Shown in pieces: positions 27,008-34,063 of a stretch of 64,000 bases of DNA. The notes beneath the pieces are model-generated. The model ran no database searches, was not told where the DNA came from, and saw only the letters and a program-made list of their open reading frames with translations. This stretch comes from Actinomyces glycerinitolerans (GTDB lineage Bacteria > Actinomycetota > Actinomycetes > Actinomycetales > Actinomycetaceae), in NCBI RefSeq assembly GCF_900098745.1, contig NZ_FQTT01000013.1, positions 1 through 64,000 on the forward strand. Direction: 5' to 3'. Each line of letters starts with the position of its first letter. The first letter of the stretch is position 1. The translations under genes and the position numbers were made by a program.

Positions 27008-27114
27008 GTGCCCGCCCCGCCGCGGCGCGAACGCCACTCCCAACCGATTCCCACTTTCCCCACTTCTACCCGCCCGCTTCCCCTCACCGCCGCACGGCAC
27101 CGAAAGGAACCCCC

Positions 27115-28146
27115 ATGACCGCCCTCACCCCCCGCTTGACCCGCCGCACGCTGCTGACCGCCATGGGAGCGGGCACCGCCGGGCTGCTGGCCGCCTGCGC
27201 CTCGGGCACCGGCGCCCGGACCGCGACGGCCTCCGCCTCTGCCGACGCCTCCGGGCTGGTGATCGGCATGACCTACACCCCGAACGTACAGTTCGCCCCC
27301 TTCTACCTGGCCCTGGCCGACGGCGAGTATGCGGCGGGCGTCTCCCTGCGCCACCACGGGGAGCAGGAGGGGCAGTTCGACGCGCTGCTGGCCGGGACCG
27401 AGCACGTGGTGGTGGCGGGCGGCGACGAGGCCATCGTGGCCGCGTCCAACGGCAATGAGTTGGTGATCATCGGCGGCTACTACCAGCGCTACCCGGGCTG
27501 CATCATCGTCCCCGAGGAGTCCGACATCACCCAGCTCGCGGACCTGGCCGGCAAGACGATCGGCACCCCCGGCAAGACGGGAGAGACCTGGTACTCGGTG
27601 CTGGTGGCGCTGTCCTCGGCCGGGCTGAGCGAGGACGACGTCGACGTGCAGGAGATCGGCTACACCCAGCAGGCCGCCCTTTCCAGCGGCAAGGTGGACG
27701 CGATCGCCGGCTTCTCCAACAACGACGCCGTCCAGATCGCCCAGAACGGCATGCCCGTGCGCATCATCGCGATCGGCGAGGAGGTGCCGCTGCTGGGTGC
27801 CTCCCTGATCACCACCCCGCAGGTGCTGGCCGACCGCCGCGCCGAGCTGGAGGAGGTGGTGACCGCCTCCGCCGTCGGGATGACCAAGTTCGTGGATGAC
27901 CCCGATGCGGCCGTGGAGGCCACCAAGGAGTACGTGCCCGACCTGGTCGACTCCGCACAGGCAGACAATGCACGCGAGGTGGCCGTGGCCACGGGTGAAC
28001 TGGTGCGGCCCAGCGAGAACACCGTGGTGGGCGCGCTGGTGCCGGAGCAGGTGGGGGAGACCATCGACTTCCTGGCCGGCCGCGGCCTGCTCGGTGAGAC
28101 CACCGTGACCTCCGACGACGTCTGCGACCCGCTGCTCACCGTCTGA
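27115..28146 (+). CDS. ribY: substrate-binding lipoprotein, RibY-like (NMT1/THI5 family)
   Basis: This 343-residue protein has an N-terminus with a twin-arginine stretch (RLTRRTLLTAMG) and a lipobox LLAAC, so it is probably exported (possibly by Tat, whose genes lie 5 kb away) and lipid-anchored outside the cell. The mature part starts near VIGMTYTPNVQFAPFYLALA, the NMT1/THI5-like fold also used by pyrimidine-precursor and flavin binders. The ligand is inferred as riboflavin from the riboswitch two genes upstream. It ends 6 nt from the convergent hisG stop. Confidence 0.85.
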   Translation: MTALTPRLTRRTLLTAMGAGTAGLLAACASGTGARTATASASADASGLVIGMTYTPNVQFAPFYLALADGEYAAGVSLRHHGEQEGQFDALLAGTEHVVVAGGDEAIVAASNGNELVIIGGYYQRYPGCIIVPEESDITQLADLAGKTIGTPGKTGETWYSVLVALSSAGLSEDDVDVQEIGYTQQAALSSGKVDAIAGFSNNDAVQIAQNGMPVRIIAIGEEVPLLGASLITTPQVLADRRAELEEVVTASAVGMTKFVDDPDAAVEATKEYVPDLVDSAQADNAREVAVATGELVRPSENTVVGALVPEQVGETIDFLAGRGLLGETTVTSDDVCDPLLTV

Positions 28147-28152
28147 ACATAG

Positions 28153-28998
28153 TTACAGCCGGCAGGCCACCAGGGAGGACACCAGGATGGCGCGCGCGCC
28201 GATGGCGTAGAGCTCGTCCATGACGCGGTTGGCGTCCTTGCGGGGGACCATCGCCCGCACCGCCACCCAGTCGGGGTTCTGCAGCGGGGAGACGGTGGGG
28301 GACTCGATGCCGGGGGTGATCTCGCTGGCCAGGTGCAGCCGGTTCATGGGGATGTCGTAGTCCACGAGCACATAGGAGCGGGCCCGCAGCACCCCCTCCA
28401 GACGACGCACGAGCGTGGCCAGGCCGGGCTCGTCGCGGTACTGCTCGGTGGTGATCAGCACCGCCTCACTGGCAAGGATCGGTTCGCCGAAGGTCTCCAG
28501 GCCGGCGGCACGCAGCGTGGACCCGGTCTCGACGACGTCGGCGATCAGGTCCGCCACCCCCAGCTGCACGGAGGACTCCACGGCGCCGTCCAGGTGCACG
28601 GTCTGAGCATTGATTCCCTGTTCGGCCAGGAAGTTGCGCACGAGCACGTCGTAGGAGGTGGCCACCCGCTTGCCCTCGATGTCGGCGAGCGTACTCATGG
28701 TGCCGGCGGGCGCAGCGAAGCGGAAGGTGGAGCGGGCGAAGCCGAGCGGCAGGTGCTCGATCGCCTCCACGCCCGAGTCCAGCAGCAGGTCGCGGCCGGT
28801 GACGCCGGCATGCACGGTGCCCTGGCCGACGTAGACGGCGATGTCGCGCGGACGCAGGAAGAACAGCTCAACCTGGTTGGCGTCGTCGACCAGGACGAGC
28901 TCCCGCCCGGAACGGCGGGTGCGGTAGCCCGCCTCGGCGAGCATGGTGGTGGCGGGCTCGGACAGGGAGCCCTTGTTGGGCACGGCGATGCGCAGCAC
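28153..28998 (-). CDS. hisG: ATP phosphoribosyltransferase, long form
   Basis: HisG catalyses the first step of histidine synthesis (ATP + PRPP). The start is GTG 28998, with AAGGA 5 nt before it, giving the family N-terminus [15 protein letters not shown]; the open frame runs further upstream without support. The 281 residues include the PRPP loop [18 protein letters not shown] and a C-terminal regulatory domain (about 210-281), so it is the long form inhibited by histidine. It follows hisE after 56 nt on the minus strand. Confidence 0.96.
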   Translation of the reverse strand: MLRIAVPNKGSLSEPATTMLAEAGYRTRRSGRELVLVDDANQVELFFLRPRDIAVYVGQGTVHAGVTGRDLLLDSGVEAIEHLPLGFARSTFRFAAPAGTMSTLADIEGKRVATSYDVLVRNFLAEQGINAQTVHLDGAVESSVQLGVADLIADVVETGSTLRAAGLETFGEPILASEAVLITTEQYRDEPGLATLVRRLEGVLRARSYVLVDYDIPMNRLHLASEITPGIESPTVSPLQNPDWVAVRAMVPRKDANRVMDELYAIGARAILVSSLVACRL

Positions 28999-29054
28999 GG
29001 TGGTCCTTGATGTGGTGAGTGGTTGGTGGGTCGATGCGGGGCCCGGCGGGCCGG

Positions 29055-29318
29055 TCACAGGTAGCGGTAGATGTCCTCGAGCGTGTACCCCTTGGCGAGC
29101 ATCATCACCTGGGTGTGGTACAGCAGCTGGCTGAGCTCCTCACAGGCGGCCTCGTCGGACTCGTGCTCGCAGGCCATCCAGGACTCGGCAGCCTCCTCCA
29201 CCAGCTTCTTGCCGATGAAGTGCACACCGCGGTCGAGCTCCTCAACCGTGCCGGACCCGGCGGGGCGGGTGGCGGCCTTGTCCTTGAGCTCGGCGAAAAG
29301 GTCCTCGAAAGTCTTCAT
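29055..29318 (-). CDS. hisE: phosphoribosyl-ATP pyrophosphatase
   Basis: HisE hydrolyses phosphoribosyl-ATP in the second step of histidine synthesis. The 87 residues have the all-alpha NTP-PPase motif [13 protein letters not shown] and [14 protein letters not shown] (acidic metal-binding residues). It starts 4 nt after the DUF3866 gene ends, but a TACGCT -10 box exactly 6 nt before its ATG suggests its own leaderless start. hisE-hisG pairing is typical of actinobacteria. Confidence 0.95.
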   Translation of the reverse strand: MKTFEDLFAELKDKAATRPAGSGTVEELDRGVHFIGKKLVEEAAESWMACEHESDEAACEELSQLLYHTQVMMLAKGYTLEDIYRYL

Positions 29319-29322
29319 GGGC

Positions 29323-30564
29323 TCAGCGTAGTGCAGCCCCCGGTGTGGTCGCCGCGCCCGCCCGGGCCGCGGGCAGGGCCTGGGCCAGCCGGGCGGCGTG
29401 GCGGCCGGCCGCGGCCGCGGTCAGAAAGCCGGCGGCGTCCTCGGACAGGCCACGGCCCATGGTGTTCAGGCGCACGCCGGCCTCCCGCTCCACGGCGGCC
29501 AGCGCCCCGAACAGCCCGGTCACCGGCACCTCCACCAGCCGGTGCGTGGCTCCCTGCCGGCGCGGGGCGCACAGGGCGGCGGCCTGCTCGGCCACCTGCC
29601 GCCCGAAGGCGCCCTCCAGGCGAGGAACGACGACGTCGGCCGCGGCCAGGGCGACGCGCCCGTAGGCGGTCAGGGAGTGGTGGGAGATACCACGGTGGCG
29701 GGCGCGGCCGTCCGCCTCGGACACGCGCAGACAGGCGACCGGGTGGCCGTCCAGGGCGGCGACGGCGTTGACGGCGTCGCCGCAGGCCACCCCGGAGAAG
29801 CCCCAGGGGGTGTCGGTGCCCAGGTTGCCGGGGCCCTGGGCGACCACGATCACGTCCGCGCCCAGCACCAGCCGGGCCGCCAACAGGCCGTTGTGGATGC
29901 TGACGGCCTCCAAATCCCCGCCCCAGGCCTGCCCGACGCTAACGGTGCCGGCCAGCAGCCCCGCCTCCTGCAGGGCGGCGACCGTACGCGAGTAGGGCAG
30001 CGGCAGGGCGCCGCCGTCGGTCATGACGTAGACGACGCGCAGCTCGCGCCGCCGCGACGGCGTGGCCGCCGCGTCGCGGTCCGGCTCCAGCGGGGCGCGC
30101 AGGCCCGCCAGGACCGCCGGCAGGGCGGAGTGCAGGTCGGCGATCACCACGGGCGTGCCCGCGAGGGTGAGGTCCTCGATCGGGGCGGACAGCAGCGCAT
30201 GGGCGGGAGTGTCCTGCTCATCGACGCCGGTGACCATCACCTGGTCGGGCATGTAGCGGGCCTTGACCAGGTGGCCGTCCGGCGCCGGATCGGCCGGCAA
30301 CACGCTCGGCCGCGCGGTCACCATCGCGTGCCCGCCGGTGCCCAGGCCGCGGGCCAGTGCGGACACCTCCAGCCGCACCCACTCGCCGGGCTCGGGCAGG
30401 CCGGTGACTGGCTCGTAGGCGACGGCCCGGCACGGCTCGCCGTCGCCGAGCACGACGGCGCCCGGCGGGGCCGACACGATCCGGGCCTCGACCTCCGCGC
30501 AGCGCCTGCCGGGACGTCCCCAAATCCGCCGCACGCCGAGCACGTTCGCGTCACGCCACATCAT
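29323..30564 (-). CDS. DUF3866 family protein, function unknown
   Basis: This 413-residue protein matches the actinobacterial DUF3866 pattern: [20 protein letters not shown] near the N-terminus, [17 protein letters not shown] in the middle, then [55 protein letters not shown] and [15 protein letters not shown]. The dense Gly, Asp and His motifs suggest an enzyme with a nucleotide or metal site, but no reaction is known. ATG 30564 is preceded by TAGGGT and 6 nt. It is divergent from pafB and runs toward hisE, without an established link to histidine synthesis. Confidence 0.85.
   Translation of the reverse strand: MMWRDANVLGVRRIWGRPGRRCAEVEARIVSAPPGAVVLGDGEPCRAVAYEPVTGLPEPGEWVRLEVSALARGLGTGGHAMVTARPSVLPADPAPDGHLVKARYMPDQVMVTGVDEQDTPAHALLSAPIEDLTLAGTPVVIADLHSALPAVLAGLRAPLEPDRDAAATPSRRRELRVVYVMTDGGALPLPYSRTVAALQEAGLLAGTVSVGQAWGGDLEAVSIHNGLLAARLVLGADVIVVAQGPGNLGTDTPWGFSGVACGDAVNAVAALDGHPVACLRVSEADGRARHRGISHHSLTAYGRVALAAADVVVPRLEGAFGRQVAEQAAALCAPRRQGATHRLVEVPVTGLFGALAAVEREAGVRLNTMGRGLSEDAAGFLTAAAAGRHAARLAQALPAARAGAATTPGAALR
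29325..29330 (-). promoter_or_regulatory. -10 box of hisE-hisG, leaderless
   Basis: On the minus strand TACGCT is followed by 6 nt and the hisE ATG. It is inside the last codons of the DUF3866 gene. Confidence 0.45.
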
Positions 30565-30570
30565 GTCCTC

Positions 30571-30625
30571 ACCCTAAGCCACCCGGGTGTCTCACCCGCA
30601 CCGGCACCGCCGCAGCGCCTACGCT
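30571..30625. promoter_or_regulatory. divergent leaderless promoters, DUF3866 gene and pafB
   Basis: On the minus strand TAGGGT (30571-30576) sits 6 nt before the DUF3866 ATG. On the plus strand TACGCT (30620-30625) sits 6 nt before the pafB GTG. The two -10 boxes are 43 bp apart, so the promoters overlap back to back and probably influence each other. Confidence 0.5.
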
Positions 30626-30631
30626 GGCGCC

Positions 30632-31618
30632 GTGCCCCAACCCGCATCCCGCCCCGCTCCGGCCGCCATCCCCGCCGAGGAACGGCAGGTCAACCTGCTG
30701 CTGGCACTGCGCAACACCGCCGTGGGCCTGACGCGCACACAGATCACCCGCACGGTCGCCGGCTATGACGCCGACGGCGGCGCCTCCGCCGAGCGCATGT
30801 TCGAGCGCGACAAGGGCGTGCTGCGGGACTTGGGCATCCAGATCACCACCATCGGCCGGGGCGAGGACGCCCGCTACCGCATCACGGACGCCGACTACAC
30901 GCTGCCCGACCTGACGCTGACGGCCGCGCAGGCCGCCGCTGTCGAGCTGGCCGCCTCCGCCTGGCGCAGTGGGGCACTCACCCCCGCGGCCCGGCACGCA
31001 CTGACCAAGATGCGGGCGGTCGCCGCGGACTCCGACCCCGCGCCGCTTCCGGATCTGAGCATTGACCTGGGCAGTGACATCTCCGGTGGACAGGTGCCCG
31101 CCGAGCTGGCCGGCGCCGTCCAGGAGCGGCGCCGCGTGAGCTTCGACTACGCCTCCGCCAGTTCCGGGAGAGTGGGGGCTCGCATCGTGGAGCCGCACCG
31201 GCTGCGCATGAGCGAGGGCGCCTGGTATCTGGACGGCCGGGACCAGTCCTCCGGCCAGCAGCGCACCTTCCGGCTGGCTCGCATCGTCGGGCCGGTGTCG
31301 GTGATCTCCGCGGCCGAGGCCTTCCCGGCCCCGGCCGCGCCCGCCCCCGCCGGGGTTGAGGCGGTGCTCGTCGTCGCTCCCGGCCGCGCCCTGCAACTGC
31401 GCGCCCGCGCGCACGCTACCGCGCCGGCGCGCCGACCGGCCGGCTGGGACGAGATCCATGTGACCTACACGGACCGGTTCTCCTTCGCCGGGACGCTTGC
31501 CGCCCTGGCCGACGCGGTCGTGGTCCTGTCCCCGCCCGAGCTGCGAGACGACGTCGCCGCGCACCTGCGGGCGGTGGCCGCCCTCGGCGGGCCCCCACCC
31601 GCCCGGGAGGGGCACTGA
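30632..31618 (+). CDS. pafB: WYL-domain transcriptional regulator PafB
   Basis: PafB with PafC forms a DNA-damage response activator in mycobacteria. The 328 residues show an N-terminal winged helix (VNLLLALRNTAVGLTRTQI and SAERMFERDKGVLRDLG), a WYL domain with EPHRLRMSEGAWYLDGRD, and a C-terminal domain. GTG 30632 with its -10 box at 6 nt is taken as start. pafC follows after 1 nt. No proteasome or pafA gene is seen in the neighbourhood. Confidence 0.88.
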   Translation: MPQPASRPAPAAIPAEERQVNLLLALRNTAVGLTRTQITRTVAGYDADGGASAERMFERDKGVLRDLGIQITTIGRGEDARYRITDADYTLPDLTLTAAQAAAVELAASAWRSGALTPAARHALTKMRAVAADSDPAPLPDLSIDLGSDISGGQVPAELAGAVQERRRVSFDYASASSGRVGARIVEPHRLRMSEGAWYLDGRDQSSGQQRTFRLARIVGPVSVISAAEAFPAPAAPAPAGVEAVLVVAPGRALQLRARAHATAPARRPAGWDEIHVTYTDRFSFAGTLAALADAVVVLSPPELRDDVAAHLRAVAALGGPPPAREGH

Positions 31619-31619
31619 C

Positions 31620-32642
31620 ATGGCCCGCCCCAGTTCCACCGACCGGCTGGTGCGGCTGCTCGCCCTGCCCGCCTGGGTGTCCGAGCACGACGGCGCCACC
31701 CTGGAGCAGGCGGCCGCGCACTTCGGCGTCACCGCGCAGACCATCCGCCGGGATGTGGACACCCTGTGGGTCTCCGGCCTGCCCGGGGGCCTGCCCGACG
31801 AACTGGTGGACTTCTCCGCCGAAGCCCTCGAGGCGGGCCGGCTCAGCCTGACCGAACCGCTGGGCCTGGACCGGCCCGTGCGCCTGTCCCACCGCGAAGC
31901 GGTCGCGCTGCTGCTCTCATTGGGCGTGCTGGCGCAGGTGCTGGCCGACGATCCCGACGCCGCGGCCGTCCTCGACCAGACGCGCCGCGCCCTGCGCCGG
32001 GCCCTGGGCGCCTCGAGTAGCGCGGACGCCCCGGCGTCACCGGCGGTTCCCGGGCCGCAGGCCGCACCGGCGGGCGTGCTGCCGGCCGTGCGCCGGGCAC
32101 TCGCCGGGCGACGGCGCCTGCACCTGGTCTACGTCTCCGCCACCGACACCCGCACCGAACGCGACGTCGACCCCCTCGAACTGGTCAGCGACGGCACTCA
32201 CCTGACGCTGCGCGCCTGGTGCCTGACCGCCCGTGCCGAGCGATCCTTCAGAATCGACCGTATTTTGCAGGCGCAGGTCCTGGACGTGCCGGCCGTCAGC
32301 CACCGGGCTCCGCACCGCGCCCCGCGCACAGCCGCAGTGGAGGCGACGCTCGTGCTCAAGCCGACCGGCCGCTGGCTGGTCGAGCAGATCCCCTGTGAGG
32401 TGTTGCATACCGACCGGGATGGCACACTGCACGTGCGGATACGGGGGCGGGACCGGGCCTGGCTGGTGGGCCTGGTGCTGTCCGCCGGCCGTCACCTCCG
32501 GTCGGTCGCTCCCGCCGACCTCGCGGACGAGGCGGCCACGGCCGCCCAGCGCGCCCTGGACAGTGCGGCCGCCGTATACGCCTGTGGTGGAACACCGGCG
32601 AACGGATGCGCGCCCGACGACGGCGAAACGCTAGACTCGTGA
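31620..32642 (+). CDS. pafC: WYL-domain transcriptional regulator PafC
   Basis: PafC is the partner of PafB. The 340 residues begin with a winged helix (RLVRLLALPAWVSEHDGATL, FGVTAQTIRRDVDTLWVSGL), followed by a WYL domain in which the usual W-Y-L triplet is replaced by LTLRAWCLTARAERSFRIDR. ATG 31620 follows GGGAGGGG and lies 1 nt after pafB. tatA and tatC come next, an order shared with mycobacteria. Confidence 0.87.
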   Translation: MARPSSTDRLVRLLALPAWVSEHDGATLEQAAAHFGVTAQTIRRDVDTLWVSGLPGGLPDELVDFSAEALEAGRLSLTEPLGLDRPVRLSHREAVALLLSLGVLAQVLADDPDAAAVLDQTRRALRRALGASSSADAPASPAVPGPQAAPAGVLPAVRRALAGRRRLHLVYVSATDTRTERDVDPLELVSDGTHLTLRAWCLTARAERSFRIDRILQAQVLDVPAVSHRAPHRAPRTAAVEATLVLKPTGRWLVEQIPCEVLHTDRDGTLHVRIRGRDRAWLVGLVLSAGRHLRSVAPADLADEAATAAQRALDSAAAVYACGGTPANGCAPDDGETLDS

Positions 32643-32694
32643 GCGTATCTGCGGGCTCATCTACAGTCGCGAGCCCCATGAAAGGAGTTGCGTC

Positions 32695-33009
32695 GTGATC
32701 AAGCCCACGCACATCGTCGTCCTGCTTGTCGTCGTCCTGCTCATCTTTGGCGCCAACCGGCTGCCGGAGATCGCCGGCAGCATCGGCAAGTCGATGAAGG
32801 TGTTCAAGAAGGAGGTCAAGGAGCTCCGCGAAGACGAGGAGACCCCCGTCGCGCAGCAGCCCCCGGCCCAGATTCCGCAGCAGCCGCAGCAGGGCACCTA
32901 CTACACCCAGCCGACCCAGGCGGGTCAGACCGCTCCGCAGGCGGCGCCCCAGCAGCCGGCCGCCCCGCAGCAGCCGCAGCCGTACACGGACGGCACCGTC
33001 CAGCAGTGA
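32695..33009 (+). CDS. tatA: Sec-independent translocase subunit TatA
   Basis: TatA is the pore-forming subunit that exports folded twin-arginine proteins. The 104 residues have one N-terminal membrane helix (HIVVLLVVVLLIFGANRLPE), the conserved LPEIAGSIGKSMKVFKKEV amphipathic helix and a Gln/Pro-rich tail (about 52-104). GTG 32695 is fixed by AAAGGAG 7-8 nt upstream. No separate TatB is visible here, so this may be a TatAC-type system. A likely client is the RR-containing lipoprotein at 27115. Confidence 0.95.
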   Translation: MIKPTHIVVLLVVVLLIFGANRLPEIAGSIGKSMKVFKKEVKELREDEETPVAQQPPAQIPQQPQQGTYYTQPTQAGQTAPQAAPQQPAAPQQPQPYTDGTVQQ

Positions 33010-33130
33010 CGCCCCGGCCCGCGGGGCCGTGACTGCGCCGCGGGCCGCGCGTCCACCTCACCTCGCCGCTGGGACCGGGCCCGCCCGGTCCCGCGTGCGT
33101 ACGGTCACCAGCATCCGGGAGGAGTAGAAC

Positions 33131-33976
33131 GTGCCGCATATGCCTAAGCTGCCCGGCCGCAAGCGCAAGGAGAACCCCGAGGCGATCATGTCGATCGGGG
33201 ACCACCTGCGCGAGTTGCGCAACCGCCTGTTCATCTCCGCAATCGGCATCACCGTGATGGCGGTCGTCGGCTATTTCCTGTACGACGCCGCGTTCCAGTT
33301 CATCACTCACCCGGTCGAGGTCGCCAACGCCCGCGGCGCCAAGCTCAATATCAACTTCTCCACCATGCTGTCCTCATTCGACATGCGACTGCGGGTGTCG
33401 ATCTGGATCGGCGTGCTGCTGTCCTCCCCGCTGTGGATCTACGAGTTCTTCGCCTACGTGGGCCCGGGCATGACTCGTAAGGAGAAGGCCTACACCTGGA
33501 TCTTCGGCGTTGTCGGACTGCTGCTGTTCGCCGCCGGCTGCGCGTTGGGCATGTGGATCATGCCGCGCGCGACGGTGATCCTGACCGGCTTCATCCCGAA
33601 GACGGCGTCTTCCACCGGCATCATGGATGCGTCGACTTACCTGTCTTTCGTGCTGCGGCTGGTGCTGGCCTTCGGCGCCGCCTTCCTGCTGCCGGAGATC
33701 CTGGTCGCCCTGAACCGGCTCGGCGTGATGAAGGGGCGCACCATGCTCAAGGGGTGGCGCTGGGCGGTGGTCGGCATCTTCACCTTCATGGCCTTCGCGA
33801 ACCCGCTGCCGGACCCGTGGTCGATGATCTTCATGGCGATCCCCATCACCGGCCTGTACTTCCTGGCCTGCTTCATCTCCATCCGGCATGACAAGAACGT
33901 GGCGAAGCGCCGCGCCGAGGAGGATGCCGCTCTGGACGCGGCCCTGGCCGAGAACTCCTCCGTCCCCACCGCCTGA
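33131..33976 (+). CDS. tatC: Sec-independent translocase subunit TatC
   Basis: TatC is the receptor for twin-arginine signal peptides, with six membrane helices in 281 residues. Family motifs are SIGDHLRELRNRLFISAIG at the N-terminus, SSPLWIYEFFAYVGPGMTRK (the conserved FxxPGLxxxE region with G in place of Leu) and LPEILVALNRLGVM. The C-terminal tail is charged and acidic. The start is GTG 33131, with GGGAGGAG upstream. Confidence 0.95.
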   Translation: MPHMPKLPGRKRKENPEAIMSIGDHLRELRNRLFISAIGITVMAVVGYFLYDAAFQFITHPVEVANARGAKLNINFSTMLSSFDMRLRVSIWIGVLLSSPLWIYEFFAYVGPGMTRKEKAYTWIFGVVGLLLFAAGCALGMWIMPRATVILTGFIPKTASSTGIMDASTYLSFVLRLVLAFGAAFLLPEILVALNRLGVMKGRTMLKGWRWAVVGIFTFMAFANPLPDPWSMIFMAIPITGLYFLACFISIRHDKNVAKRRAEEDAALDAALAENSSVPTA

Positions 33977-34051
33977 GAACCACACCCGCCCGCCGCCGTT
34001 TCGTCGTAAGCAAGCACCTGCTGGCCGTGCGAAGCGGTGGCGGGCTACGCA

Positions 34052-34057
34052 TAGGGT
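34052..34057 (+). promoter_or_regulatory. -10 box of helY, leaderless
   Basis: TAGGGT followed by 6 nt and the helicase ATG at 34064, with no ribosome site. Confidence 0.5.
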
Positions 34058-34063
34058 TACCCC

